A stretch of 64,000 nucleotides of DNA from Amblyomma americanum. Its lineage: Eukaryota > Arthropoda > Arachnida > Ixodida > Ixodidae. The number at the start of each line of letters is the position of its first letter. The stretch's first letter is position 1. Location: NCBI RefSeq assembly GCF_052857255.1, contig NC_135502.1:187609806-187673805 (forward strand). Reading direction: 5' to 3'. Made by a program: the position numbers and the translations under genes. The notes beneath the pieces are model-generated. The model was not told where the DNA came from. It saw nothing but the letters and a program-made list of their open reading frames with translations, and did not search any database. Shown here in pieces: positions 44,691 through 56,755 of the stretch.

Positions 44691-45838
44691 GTTTAATTCA
44701 ATTCAATTCTTTATTTTCTTTCCATGGAAAGGGGGAGCTAAGGCAAAAGGCTGGCTTGCCTGATGAAGGCCTCAGCACCCATGTACAGTTTGCAAAAATA
44801 TTTTTAAAATCTTATTTGTGCATATCAGCAACGGCGTAAATTGATAGGAGGACAGGGGGGCAGCATGCGCAACACAGGATAGCCGCGGCAGTGATGCCTC
44901 TTCCCTTCAATAGAATGGCTCAAGAGAATAAGATGTTCAAAAAACAATGCTGTCATAATTACAATCTCCCAACAGTCAAAGTGTTTAGTTTAGCTTCAAG
45001 CCTCTGCTTTTCTGGCATCTAGTCAGTCCGTCATTGACAGAGAGATGTTAAAAAGCAGTTCTGTGCATTCGAGGGTTAGCACCACGCAAACCCTCACAGC
45101 TTTCTTCTGGGTTTTTATTTCGTTCGGACTTGGCGAGTGTTTTTACAGTGCGCGAGATAAGTGCTGATAGACGAGACTCTTGCTTTGGCGGCATGCATAA
45201 AACTATTGCATATCAGCTGGCCATCTTTATTTAAAAAAAGGAAATAAGTAAGACACATTGAGCAATGTCTATTGCCGTCACTTTCAGTTTCTTAAAACTG
45301 CCTGTCAGATTAAAAAATTGCTAATGTTCCTTCCATCCTCTCACGCCCACACGTCATATACACCAAAAATAAAGGAACATGGAGGCCCTGATTGTAGAGC
45401 GAGAAAGCGATGCTGGTTAAATGGTGTAGAAATAGCACAACCGTTGAACTCGAATGCTTAAACAGCACAACACAGGCTTTAGAGTCGAGGAAAGCTACAA
45501 AATATAACCTTATACTTGGTCCTAGAGGTCTGCATGGGCCATTGTCTAGACCAGGCCCAAACCTACTCGTCGCTACTTCTGTCCAGACTTCGAACTTGAC
45601 CGCAGCTCGCTATCAGTCTCAATGACTGGCCCAGCCCTGTTATCATTCGGTTGAGACCATGCAGGCCCATTTGCTTTTCATGACAAAACTTCGCTCTTAA
45701 AAGAACAGAAATACATTAACAAGCAGTAAACAGACATCTGTACAGCAAATGAAAAAGTTCCAGAAATCAAGAAGCATAACATCTGGCTTGTACCGCGACA
45801 AGTGCTTGCTTAAAATGGGCACAACCGAAAAAATTGGG
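44691..45838. other. Non-coding stretch
   Basis: No gene was recognised. A few TTCAGTTCAGTTTAATTCAATTC-like pentamer repeats lie at the left edge. Confidence 0.4.
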
Positions 45839-46078
45839 TTATAAAAAGAGCACTCCGTGCCATCTTTTTTGGTGGCTCGTGATGGAGCACTTTGAAATTT
45901 CTAAAACAGTGGCTAAAAAAATTGGAGGCTTATCAAGGTTAAGCCCAGTGGATGCGAAGCGCCGCTTGGCTAGGCGTTCTTCGCATTCTTCATCGGTTTC
46001 CGTAGCACGCTGCAGCCTTCGTTTTGCATTCCTATTATTAACGTCCTTAGCGTTTGGAGGCATATTGACCGCATACAC
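45839..46078 (-). CDS. Short basic ORF, unrecognised
   Basis: The complement encodes 79 residues with a basic, heptad-like stretch (AKRRLQRATETDEECEERLAKRR). Similar Arg/Lys/Glu segments occur repeatedly in the N-termini of some mobile-element proteins, but nothing here proves the link. It may be a fragment of a repeat, since it abuts a minisatellite. Confidence 0.25.
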   Translation of the reverse strand: MYAVNMPPNAKDVNNRNAKRRLQRATETDEECEERLAKRRFASTGLNLDKPPIFLATVLEISKCSITSHQKRWHGVLFL

Positions 46079-46179
46079 GCCCGGCGCAAAGACGCTGGCG
46101 CGGTTGCGGGCACAGAGACTGATGCGACGGCGGGCGCGCGCCGCTTCATCCCTGGCGTGACGTCACATATCACGTGATG

Positions 46180-46600
46180 CAGCAATGGTGGCGCCGCCGC
46201 CGCGTCGCGCGCGACGGCGCGAACCGAAGCGTGGAGGCCTCCGCCGGGCGATGTCCGACGGCGCGATATGAGGCCCCATCTGCAGCCAATGTGACGTCAT
46301 CATGTGACGTCACATCATGTGATCTCACTTCAGGGTCAATGGTGGCCACCGCCGGGAGGCGACCGACGGCGCGATACGAGGCCCCATCTGCAGCCGGTGT
46401 GACGTCATCACGTGACGTCATGTCACGTGACCTACTTGAAGGTCACTTGAAGGTCAATGGTGGCCACCGCCGGGAGGTGACCGACGGCGCGATATGAGGC
46501 CCCATCTGCAGCCTGTGTGACATCATCACGTGACGTCATGTCACGTGACCCCACTTCAGGGTCAATGGTGGCCACCGCCGGGCGTCGCGCGAAGGCCCGA
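46180..46600 (+). repeat. GC-rich minisatellite with CRE and E-box palindromes
   Basis: The unit with GGCGCGATATGAGGCCCCAT starts at 46260, 46368 and 46486 (periods 108 and 118 bp) with partial copies on both sides, about 3.5 copies in total. Each holds TGACGTCA-type and CACGTG-type palindromes (GTGACGTCATCACGTGACG). The longer period comes from a local duplication of CTTGAAGGTCA. The block is far richer in G+C than its surroundings. Confidence 0.9.
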
Positions 46601-46860
46601 AACCTACGTTAATATGCTTCGCATAAAAGGTGCAACGGATACAGCCCCAGCGGTATCGCCATCATGCGAGTGTCGCACTAGGCGGCGCAAGCTGCCGCCC
46701 GATACACAGGGTAAGGCCATTATCATCCATCCAGCGTGTGGTCACATACTGCGCAGTAGTCTTAAGCCTATTCAGCGCAGTCTCACCACGTCGACAGCGA
46801 ACGTTAGGATCTGCAAAGTTATCGGCGCTGTGATTGTGTTGTGCATTAGCTTTGCTGACA

Positions 46861-47425
46861 ATGAGTTCTCCTGGCCCCCGCGTTAAAAAGAAGCGATGCC
46901 AGTTTTTGCTTAAAGAAAAAGCGGATATTCTGTCGCAGCTGCTGGAAAAAAGGAAGCGGACTTGTGCAGGGAGCTTGACATTACACCGTCAACAATGGCA
47001 ACGATGCTCAAAGATCGGGACAAGATCATAAAACTACATCGAGAGTCGCAGCTGGCTCCCTCAAGAAAACGTCTGCGGCTGGGCAACTACCGTGGACAGC
47101 GACTTTCGAATTATGTGGATAGCGACAGTGCGGCGGCTACATCAGCGGAGCTCACCACCGAAGACATCGTGAATCAAGTGCGTGAGCAAGAAGAATGTAT
47201 AGTAGCGACGAAGACGATGCCGACACTGGATCAGTGCACGAAGAGGAAGAGATTGTTTCCGGCTCGGATGACCTAGTCTTTCTAGAGAAGACCCGATCAT
47301 TCCTCGGGCGCTGCAAAGATGTCCCCGATGACGTGCACAGGAAGGTCGAGGATGTGGAGGCGTTCGTCCTGCAGCGCTTGTCGTCTACTCGCCAGAAGAA
47401 GATAACAGACTTCTTCAAGCAATAA
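46861..47425 (+). pseudogene. Internally deleted pogo/Tigger transposase
   Basis: The ATG at 46861 opens a CENP-B/pogo-type helix-turn-helix (KKRCQFLLKEKADILSQL). After a frameshift near 46960 it continues CRELDITPSTMATMLKDRDK. It then passes directly to a C-terminal region (AELTTEDIVNQVREQEE), and after another frameshift near 47190 to an acidic segment and EAFVLQRLSSTRQKKITDFF. The DDE catalytic domain is deleted. The last residues fit a PCNA-binding PIP box (Q-x-x-I-x-x-F-F), a feature also reported for pogo transposase. The 3' end of the element is at about 47621 (CTACTG then TA). Confidence 0.75.
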
Positions 47426-47621
47426 ATTGTAGTTAAACTGTGCCCAGCATTATCGTTTATTATTTACTTACCAACACGTAAATCTGCTGCAAAGGTACGT
47501 AATTTTAGTTCTTGTGATGCATTACTGACTTGAAAATAAAGGTTTTTCAGTACTACGATATTTCAAAATAACGATTTAAATTCGGCGGTCCCGTGAAGTT
47601 CGTTGTAACGAGATTCTACTG
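47426..47621 (+). repeat. 3' UTR and right terminal repeat of the Tigger-like element
   Basis: AT-rich text ends with GTTCGTTGTAACGAGATTCTACTG at 47598-47621, followed by TA. On the complement this begins CAGTAGAATCTCGTTACAAC, the typical design of pogo/Tigger termini. No matching left end was found upstream of 46861. Confidence 0.6.
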
Positions 47622-47639
47622 TAGTTTGCAGAGAAGATA

Positions 47640-49000
47640 AATGCGAATGATACTTGTTTCCCCAAGATGAAATGCAATAGTGAATATAGGAGTGGATGAA
47701 CGACTAATAGAGGGAAATGAGAATGGGAACATGGAAATACGGGCGAACTTTAATTAATACTCTGTTACCTTACGCCATTTTTCGGGAAATAGATGAGATG
47801 TGGGTCTGAAATTTTAAGATGTTTGTCCGGTACTACGCCTAAAAAGGATACGTGATCAACTGAAAGGATTGAGTTTGAGCCTATGCTAACAGACGGGTTT
47901 TCGCAAAGAATTTTTTGAGGTGACCTAAAAACTATAAAGCTGGATTTGGATGCATTAATGAACAGCAAATTATTTCTGCACCAATCGAATACATTCTGTG
48001 CATCAATGTTAAGTTTATTGACCACTTTATTTATATGTGAATCTGAGGTTAAGAGTGCTGTCATCAGCATAAAGAAAACAGTTGGAATTATAAAGACACC
48101 TAGGGAGGTCATTGATATATAATAAAAATAAAAGAGGGCCAAGAAGGGAACCTTGCAGAATTCCAACGTTAGTAGTCTTGAATTTTGAGTATGTTCCCGA
48201 GATGAACACGGCTTGTTTTCTATTGAATAAGTAGCTTCGGATTAGCGAAAGTGCAGGCCCAGTTATGCCAACAGTGTCAAGCTTATTGAATAAAATAGCA
48301 TTGTTGAGGGAATCAAAAGCTTTGGAAAGGTCAATAAATAATGCACCAGCAAAGTTACCTGCGTCGATGTAGAATTTAATTTTATCGGTGAGAGCGATCA
48401 CAGCTAATTCGGTGGAAAATCCCATTCTGAAACCGAACTGGTTAGGTGAGAGAATGTCAAATTTTGTTAAGTAATTGCTTATTCGGATAACAATGGCTTT
48501 TTCAATAATTTTACTGGAAAACGATAAAATAGCGTTGGGGCGGTAATTAGAAATGATTTGTTTATCTCCCTTTTTGAGAACTGGAATTAGCTTTGCCTTT
48601 TTAAATGCAGTAGGGACAGTGCCCGATTTCAAGACCAGATTGACAATATGGGCAAAGACATCGCAAATGAGATGCGCAATTAACTTAATACGGGATGATT
48701 GAATATTATCGAGACCTGGACTGGCGTCTTTCAGGTTGCGTATTATTTTGCCGATTTCATCAGGGGAGACAGGGAAAAGGAAAATGCTATGAGGAGATCG
48801 TTGTAATGTTTGATTAGCGGCAGTATTAAATACTCCTGAGGCTAGAGCAAATGAATCACTAAAGGCTTCAGCAATGTCTGAGGGATTGGTATATGTTACC
48901 TTACCGGAAGTAATCGTTGATATGGGAGCTTTCGAGTTGTTTCTGTTTAGGAAGGAATTAATAACTTTCCATTGCTTATGAACGTTATTTCCAGCGTGAT
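47640..49000 (-). mobile_element. LINE reverse transcriptase, antisense (CR1-like)
   Basis: On the complement: LKDASPGLDNIQSS (near 48720), VLKKGDKQIISNYRPNAILS, QFGFRMGFSTELAVIAL, LFIDLSKAFDSLN, GSLLGPLLFLLYINDLP and the catalytic LYADDSTL, in one frame from 48632 to 48027. It continues shifted to 47765 (VFDWCRNNLLFINASKSSF). It is 5'-truncated near 49000. The finger and palm motifs, including the conserved Asp pair, are intact, but Q of VPQG is preceded by IL in place of VP. Confidence 0.85.
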
Positions 49001-50079
49001 GTATTGAACGTTATTTTCCAGCGTGATGAGGCAACTTTGCACGGCAGTGGCCAAGCAAGCTCCTCCCTCCAGCGACTATAATAGCGCTTGGTTCCCAAGG
49101 CAGCGCTCCTGCTCAGAGTTGTTACGTCATTCACTTCAAAGTATTTTATTTTTATAAAGCTTTCAGACAAATTTTGGTGTTAAACACCTTCCAGGTGGCC
49201 AGAATCCTATCATTGTATCTGTTACTTCGCCAATAATTTTATCATTATATACGGTCTATATTTACATAGGGGCAATGGGAGAATTGATCAATATAAAGAA
49301 TTTGATCGTTATAAGTGATATATAATTATATTTGGTATCGTTATAAGTGGACTACACTGTAGACCAGTTTTAGGAACCGGTTTTCTTTGCGTTCTGAAGT
49401 GGTACGTTGTGAAAGAATTGTAAGGAATGAAAGTGTATAGTCGGTTTATGTGATTATGTTGAAATAATCTAAACAAATATATCTGATATGCCTTCAGGAT
49501 ATTGTGTTTGATGAACAGAGTCAGTTTTCGGAGGTCCTATGGCCGGCTCTGATATCCCTAAATTGCTATCAGTGGTTTTTGTAGTGACAGCTACGTTACG
49601 ATAGCATTTTGAGCCTTCATCGTGGTGGCGCCACCACCCTGTGGCTGTGCGAAACCCCGTGGCTGCGCCTCCATACTGTCACATAGATGGTCACGTGGTG
49701 TGGAGCAGCTGCCGGCAGCGCAGCACCGCGGCTGATTACGTGGTTCGTCATGTGGTTGGTCACGTGACCAGCCACGTGGTGCGGAGCAGCGCGCCGGCAA
49801 AACCGAGCTGCCACAGCTGTGCGCACGTGCCGTGTCAAGTGGGACGAAGATGAAGAAGGAACGCTCAGGGAAACGAAGCGGCAAAAGACTGACTTTGCAA
49901 TTCAACTGAGCAAATTTCACTCGGCCAGCTGTAGCTATCACGTCACTCCAGGTTTAACCAGAGCTAAACCACCGCTAATTTTTTTACATGGTAATTAGTT
50001 TTTCATAATTACGGGACGTTGTAGTTCCCCTGACAAGAATACAATAACAGATTTTAGAGTAAAAAAGTGCACAATATAT
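49001..50079. other. Non-coding stretch with a Tigger-like terminus and a GC-rich island
   Basis: A 27-bp unit (GAACGTTATTTTCCAGCGTG) is repeated at the left edge (about 48982 and 49009). At 49320-49354 a sequence ending CGTTATAAGTGGACTACACTG followed by TA looks like another pogo-type right end. At 49640-49850 a GC-rich segment repeats TCACGTGGT and GCGGAGCAG words. No gene was found. Confidence 0.45.
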
Positions 50080-51004
50080 TGACGTCTTTCGCCATGTAGA
50101 TATAATGCTAGTCAGTCGGTAAAGGCAGCCAACTGTTCTGCTCTGACTGGAAGCAAGTTTCAAAATATGTTTATTTCAAGGCAGTGTGTTGCTGAACCAA
50201 ACACCAAAAAATTTATCACTGGCAACTCTTTCAGTCGCAGTGTTAGCATAATGAATATTAAGCACATGCCGTGTCTATAGTATTAATAGGCCTGAATATT
50301 ATGAAGTGCATCTTCGATAGATTTAATGACAGTCTATTTGCTTGCGACCAGGAGTGAAGGTTGTTTAGGTATGCATTTGCCTTGCCTTCAAGAGTGCACA
50401 GGGCTCCATAACTGAAAAAAATTTCTTTGTTATCAGTGTACATTACCATGCCTGTTGAATTTTTATATCAGATATATCATTGATGTAAGTTATAAATAGC
50501 AGCGGCCATAACATTAAGCCCTGTGGCACACCTTGTAGGATGGGTAGCTTCTGCGAATGATTAGAGTTGATGTGGGCATACTGAGGACGGTTAGCTAAAG
50601 AACTAGAAAACAGGGCTGAGGAAATGCTATGTACACCGTAACAATTCAACTTAAGGAGGCGAGCAGTGTGATGATCGCAGTCATAAGCTTTCCTAAAGTC
50701 GAGAACAGACCAAGCGTATATTTTCTCGCTTCAGTGTTATCAATAATTTTTCTTTAATTGTTAGCAGGGCTTTCTCTATAGATCTATACTTCAAAAACCT
50801 GTACTGCGAATCATTTATAATTTTATATGTGGCGAAGAAACTTTGTAACCTGCGGTTGATGGTGCCTTCAGGTATTTTAAATAAAATAAGTACGACGGAG
50901 ATGGGTCTGTAATTAGTAATTTCGTTTCTGTCGCCACCTTTGTAAATTGTACAAACTCTAGCTACCTTTAGGTCATCCAAAAATACACCGGATGTGAACA
51001 TGAG

Positions 51005-51280
51005 GTTGCAATCAAGAGGAAGAAATGGGTTTGGGCAGAGTATTTAACGTGAAGGCAAGATGGTCCTTAGGAGTAACGGAGTGGATTTCAAGAGAAAGCA
51101 AGCATAGCTGGAGGGAGCAGAAAGTTAGGTCGGCAGATGAGATTAAAAGGTTTGCAGGGATAGGGTAGCAGCAGTTAGCAAAGGACAGGGTTAATTGGTG
51201 ACACATGGGAGAGGCCTTTGCCCTGCAGTGGGTGTAGTCAGGCTGATGATGATGATGATGAGGAACATTAGGTTTATGAT
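51005..51280 (+). mobile_element. 5'-truncated RTE LINE 3' end
   Basis: About 270 bp matching the 3' ends at 22000-22112 and the reverse of 6830-7140. It ends in TAGTCAGGCTGATGATGATG and a (GAT)n run. GAACAT on both sides may be the target duplication. It lies inside the antisense CR1-like LINE. Confidence 0.8.
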
Positions 51281-51809
51281 ATGAGCTAGGACCTCCGATA
51301 CGGACCTGGACACATATTTTAATGGGATAGGTTTTATGTTATCATATCCGGCTGATATGTTGTTTTTAATGTTATGTATTAGCATGGTCACCTCACAGGC
51401 GTCGTTGGTGTAAACCTTAATGAATTCTGTATGGGTGTGATGAGGTTTTGATATACGTCATAAGGGTCGGGTTCACCAGCAATAGAATCGGCTACATTCA
51501 TAAAAAACTTATTCATAGCTGTTTTAAAGTAAAAACCAGTAAGTTTTCCATCGGGCACGGCTATTTCATCAATATTATACGGCACGTTGTTATCAAGTAA
51601 GTTGCCTAGTTCTTTCCAGACTTATCTATAATTATCGCGTATTTTGGAAAAACGCTGGACATATTAATTGGTTTTGGTACCTTTAAAATCGTTGTTTAGT
51701 TTGTTTCTGAAAGCCCCTGCTTGCTTTGTTTTAGGTAATTATGACTTTTCGAAAAAATCTCACGATCTTTCCAAAAACCTCGGGTGACCGCTGCTTGGAT
51801 CCAGAATAA

Positions 51810-52292
51810 AATACCTGCGCTTGTCGCTATTTTATAATATCTTTTACTTTAGAACAGGCATCGACAGATATCTAAAGAAACCAACATATGTATCTGCACG
51901 AACGGACCATTCCCGAAAAGTGCGGGAATATGCTTGCCGGATAAACTTGTTTAAGAACAGCTTCTTCCCTAAGACAATACATGAGTGGAATGGTTTGCCA
52001 GGAGAAATTGTTTCCGGGACCCCTTCGTCTTTTTTAATAAGTTTCAGCATTGCTTTTAACTTCTCATGCCTGTTTTTCCACTTACCACGATACAGTGTGA
52101 TCAAGTGACGCAAATATCAAGACAACCTACGTGTCTACGTGTCGTTTTATTTTTCACTGCTTTATTTCCTGCCTTTCAAATTGCAGCTGAATTTGTCATC
52201 TGTGCACTCATGTTGTTTTTTCTTTTCCCCCCTACACTAATGCCTGCAAGGGCGCTGTAGGTATGTAAATAAATAAATAAATAAATAAATTT
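51810..52292 (+). mobile_element. 5'-truncated CR1-like LINE 3' end
   Basis: The frame reads YLKKPTYVSARTDHSRKVRE and NSFFPKTIHEWNGLPGEIV, the C-terminal end of LINE ORF2 (compare NSFFPHVIEMWNDLP at 31090). A 3' UTR and an (AAAT)n tail follow at 52264-52292. It is inserted in the opposite orientation into the LINE at 50080-53430. Confidence 0.85.
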
Positions 52293-53436
52293 ATTAAACA
52301 GTGTTTTATCATGAGCATGGACGAATTCATGGTACATTTTATTTTTCTTGCAGATTCATTCACAGAGGGATTTGGTCATCCAGAGTGTAATAAATTTCTT
52401 TGGGTGTTTTTTTTTTCATGTAAAAGAAAGGCTTCATTGTAACGTTTTAAAAGCTCTCAATAAATAACAGCAAAAGCCTTATTTTATATTCTGAGTTTCG
52501 TAAATGTGATCCCATCTTTGATTGTCAATTAGGGCTTTAAATTTGTACAGTTTAACATCATGAATTTCTCTGCATCTGTATCCGGCTCTATTAACAGAAT
52601 GTGTGTTTTGTTTAACAGTAAGGAAAAAGAAAATGGGTAAATAATTGCTAATATCACAACTGAGTACACCACTCAAAGGTTCTGAAGACAGCTGGCTAGT
52701 AATACAAACATCTAATATTGTGGCTGTCTGAGTGGTCAGTCTAGTAGGCAGAGTTGTATGATTACACCACACATAGGAAGAAACAATTCTGTTGAATTCA
52801 TGGGTGCTGCAATTGTTGCAGGGTAAGTTGATGTTCACATAGCCCATGGCCATGAATGGAAGTTTCATGGAAGGAAGGTGTTCAAACAAACTTTCTAAAA
52901 ATCTGAAATAATGCGACTTGTTGCCTGCCGGGAGCCTATATATGACAATAACTATTACATTTCATAAAACCATAGACAAAGATTCAAAATCGGGGGTTAC
53001 GACCGAAAAGTCGCCTAATAATCTCTGCAGATAACAATCTTTCACATAAATTGCCAGAACACCGACACATCCATGGTGCCTCGTTATGCCAGTTCATATA
53101 TAACAATTAATCTGAGCATATTCATCTTGAGTGGACAGCCATGTTTCTGTGAACAAAAATGGCATCAGAGTTTTTGGCAGGTAATAGCGAAAGAAAAGGC
53201 GAAGAACAAGGCACTATTTTAAATGATGAAAGCAATGAATCATTATGATCGCCTTAGCGACGCATACTACAAATGTTCAGATGCATAGCCGAAAATAGAT
53301 TAGAGCCTGTTCCAAACCGAGAGTTGAATTTATCCTAGTAGTAATAAGCACATACTTTCGAAAGATCCATGACAAAACTGTAAGAGTGAATAAATGTAGA
53401 TAAACTGTATTTTTTTTATTCAGATCATTTTGTTCT

Positions 53437-53690
53437 AGTCATTGCGATCGCTACCTGCCCTAAGTAGATGTAATCCTTAACCACTTCCAGCACCTTATTA
53501 CTAATGGTGAACTGTTGTTCAGTTGCTAAACTGTTGAACATTGCTTTGGTTTTCTGCATGTTAATATTTAGACCCACTGTTCTCCTCTGCCTGTCTAACT
53601 CATTGATCATGCTTTGCAGCTCATCTTTTGAGTGACTCAGCAAGGCAATGTCATCAGCGAGTCGCAGATTACTTAGGAATTCACGAGGGT
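53437..53690 (-). mobile_element. RTE LINE fragment, antisense
   Basis: On the complement: LADDIALLSHSKDELQSMIN, then INMQKTKAMFNSLATEQQF and VVKDYIYLGQ. It includes the catalytic LADD. It stops at about 53690, where a PLE 3' end begins. Confidence 0.85.
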
Positions 53691-56000
53691 GTTGTTGCGG
53701 GCTAGTTGGTTTAACATTGCTTAGAAGGGAACAGCGCAAACACAGGACGAAGAGAGTAATGTACAACACAGGCGCTGACTTACAACTGATGTTTATTCGA
53801 AATGTGCACACACATATTAAGTAGTCTCGAGGCAAGCTGTCACGTGAGTCAACGTTAGAAGTGGTGTAAAGGGCCGGACAAAAGCGATAAAATCCTAAAA
53901 GCTATAAAAGTTTTAACAAGGAACGATGCCTGTGGGAAGGGTGAGATGAGAAAATGAAAAGAAGATGCAGGTGAAGGCTGGATAATGGGCATGCAGTCGG
54001 GTAAAAAAGAACTTGGCTAGCACTTTATGTAAAAGAGTTAAGAAGTTAAAAAGTGAGATAAGATCACTTGTCTAGATAGGCAGTCTTCTTTGACAATAGG
54101 TTGATGGATGGACTGCTGACACACGTGTTGCCACGGTTTTGAATTAGGTAAGCTCTATGTATCTCGCATGTGCGCTTTCCGTAGAATCTTTTCAAAACCT
54201 TTGTCTTGTCGAGGGCTGGCACGCAAGAGCATTTTTTGTAGTGAATGGGCAAGTTGCTGCCTGTGCCGGTCTTAAGTGAAGTCGAGTGTTCCATCAGATG
54301 CTTCTTGATACATCTTCCTGTTTGTCCAATGTAGGATGCACCACACGATAGCGGTACCTCATATACAGCTGAGGTCACACATGGTTTTAAATATGGCGTC
54401 CTGTGCTTAATCTTGCACGTGCTTTTCGGCAGATCTTCTTGATTAACTCTTTCGCATATGCCTCCTAGTTTGTTGGGCGCCGAAAAAGCCATGCATATTC
54501 CATGTTTCCCGGCGATTTTCTTGAGTCTGTGGCTTGCTTCGCGTACGTACGGAATTAGCGCTGTTCTTGGCTGATTCGGGCTGCTGTTGGTGCGATGGGA
54601 ATGGTGAAGCTCTCGAAGTAGTTTTTCTGCCAAGCTTGCAAGGAGTGACAGTGGGAACCCCGCGTCTGTCAACCTTCCGACTTGTGCCTGGAAGCTGGTA
54701 GGGATGCAGTGAAAGCATAATCTTTGTAGTGTCTTCCTTAGCGCTGATGTGGCAATGCTGCGCTTCACTAGTTTCTAGTGCGCTGACGAAAAGGGCAGGA
54801 GGCTCTTCATGGAGCGTGGCACGTATCTCCAGCAGGTAGGATCTGGTGTGATTCTGAGGGCCAAATCAAGGAACCTGAGTTCATTGTTTGCCAGAAGTTC
54901 TGAAGTTAGAGACCTGCCAGTTTCGATTTAAACAGGTCTATGATGCCTTCGGGTCTTGTGAGCTGGTTGGTGGCGTTCGGTTCGAAAAGGATAAGGTAAT
55001 CATCCACATAACGCATTATCTTGACTGTCCCGTAATTGTTAAGATTTGGTAGTATTCTCCTGTCATATTTGGCCAGCAACAGGTCGCTAAGCACAGGTGC
55101 TAATCAGGAGCCTATGCACACACCATCCTTTTGCTTGTAAAGGGTCCCATCAAAGCAGACTGCAGAAGATTGAAGGTCGAGGAATATGCTGCCACTGCTG
55201 CCACAGCTGATTTGAAAGCGAGTATTTCTATTTTGTTCTATTGCTTCACTAACGGTTGCTAGAAGAGAGTAGTAGAGGTCTTTGATGTCTATAGAGAAAA
55301 TGTCCAAGCCTTCAGGGCACTCTTGCTGCAGGTAGCGCAATACCTCTTCGGGATTCCTGATGCTCAATGGGTCATCGATTTCTGCAAGTAAGTGCCTACC
55401 ATTTACTGCCAATTGCCTTGCTCGGAGATGATTACACGGAAAGGAGCAGCTTCTTTGTGGGTTTTTGCAGAGAAGAAGGCATTAGAGGTCAGCCTTTTGC
55501 CATTCAATATATTTGATGCCAACTTTTCCAAGCCTGCGTTTTGGCACAGTGCTTCAGCTCCGCTTTTTCTTTATTTAGGGCTCTTCCCTTGACTTCTTCA
55601 AAATTCTCTCTTACTTCTTGTTTGGCCTTCCGGGATTGCGTTTCATTGCCTACAACGACGAATCTGCCTTCTTTGTCGGATAGAAGAAGCTTTGACTCAC
55701 TTTCTCGCAGTGCAGATACAACCTTGGTGGTGTTGATTGCTCCGCTCATGCACGGCTCTTTGGGCAGTGCATCGACGCCTAGGTGTATGACAACGTTGAT
55801 ATCCTCTGCTTTGGCTTTTGAGGCTGTAGTTCGGACAATGCTCAGGAGCTCGGTTTTGTCCAGCCGTGGCGGGACACAGAACTTTGAGTCAAGGCTGAGC
55901 ACATGCCTCACATGGTTAGGAACGACTGGGTTTCCTAATGATGCAGATTGCTGGTCACTGGCCAAAGTCAAAAGATGAAGACGTTTCGGGAGCACTACGG
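53691..56000 (-). mobile_element. Penelope-like element, near full length, antisense
   Basis: From right to left: N-terminal region (VLSLDSKFCVPPRLDKTELL, 55900-55800); NTTKVVSALRESESKLLLSD; the RT with SAKTHKEAAPFRVI (near 55450), IFSIDIKDLYYSL, QKDGVCIGS then a TGA, LAPVLSD, and the catalytic YVDDYLI near 55000; and a stop near 54775 in the thumb. The linker (LIPYVREASHRLKKIAGKHG) and GIY-YIG (AVYEVPLSCGASYIGQTGRC, near 54370-54310) follow, with a C-terminal domain ending at 54064. Its 3' tail has GAATAAA on the complement at 53792-53798. Breaks are few. It inserted into an RTE LINE. Confidence 0.88.
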
Positions 56001-56016
56001 CTCCCTTGTTCACTAT
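55981..56016 (-). ncRNA. Conserved PLE hairpin, subfamily B
   Basis: On the complement: GTGAACA, A, GGGAGC-CGTAGT-GCTCCC, then GAAACGTC. It has the same flanks as at 28795-28828 but a rearranged stem, which is evidence for conserved pairing. It sits at the junction between the tail of one PLE and the N-terminal region of the next. Confidence 0.45.
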
Positions 56017-56755
56017 GAAGCAATCGGCGCACGGATTCGTCCTTTTGTAGCACCCAGTAACGTTTTTAATGATTTAGCATAGATAGGATGTAGAGTTCCG
56101 TCGTTCCTGTTTAATGTGTTAGACGATGTCTGTATGATAAGGGACTCAAGATTCTGCCGTGCTGATGTGTTCTTTTCTGTTGTCAATATCTTTACTTGAT
56201 CCCAGTTAATCTCGTGGCCGGATTCTTGCACATGCTCGGCGATGGCGTTAGATGCTGCTTTCCGGTTTCGGACGTCATTCTGGTGCTCTCTCAGGCGTCT
56301 CCTGAAGTCCTTTGTTTCACCGATATATATTGATGAGCAATCGGCGCAGTCTATCTCATATACAACACCTGGAAATCTTTCACGAGGGAGCTTGTCCTTC
56401 ACATTCACCAGTTCTGTTCGCACCTTGCCAGCGGGGACGTGCGCGATGTTGACGCCATGCTTGCGGAAAATACGTGCAAGCGCTTTGCTAATTCCCGCCA
56501 CGTATGGGACAGCAGCTCGTTTTTCTTTTGTTTTTTCTGTGCTCTCGCGTTCTTCGGAGGTAGGCTGATTCGCTGTCATTCTTCTTTCGGTGTTCTTCTT
56601 GAGTATGAGCTGGTGGGCGCACCTTCCTTGGGATGGCAGCTAGCATCTGCCTCCAGATGAACTCAGATGTCTGGTCCGCCGTTTTGAGCTCTTTAAGTCT
56701 GTAGAGCTGCTCGTAGCGACCAGGGCAGCATGCGCTAGCGCAAGCCGTGAGCAGG
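56001..56755 (-). pseudogene. PLE GIY-YIG part (subfamily B), tandem upstream copy
   Basis: On the complement the linker (AAVPYVAGISKALARIFRKHG) precedes GIY-YIG (VVYEIDCADCSSIYIGETKD), FRRRLREHQNDV, and the C-terminus NAIAEHVQESGHEINW and ATEKN-like ILTTEKN, ending at 56013. It closely matches the fold-back element at 28074-28929. It stands head to tail with the PLE at 53691-56000, the known tandem habit of PLEs. Its 5' side meets a divergent PLE near 56755. Confidence 0.85.

Larger units (their letters stand above)
50080..53430 (-). mobile_element. CR1-like LINE, antisense, with two LINE insertions
   Basis: On the complement the endonuclease starts near 53170 (FTETWLSTQDE). It continues VIVIVIYRLPAGNKSHYF, then CITSQLSSEPLSGVLSCDIS (52900-52480) and the linker (51585-51300). 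The RT follows: ARVCTIYKGGDRNEITNYRP near 50950-50880, then a degraded VPQG (GVPQGLMLWPLLFITYIN near 50520). The 3' part reaches about 50080. The catalytic YxDD is altered to YTDN. Insertions at 51810-52292 and 51005-51280 split it. Confidence 0.75.

Noticed and set aside
46180..46600. CRISPR array
   Set aside because: The repeats are adjacent and contain palindromes, without unique spacers. This is animal DNA and the structure is a minisatellite.
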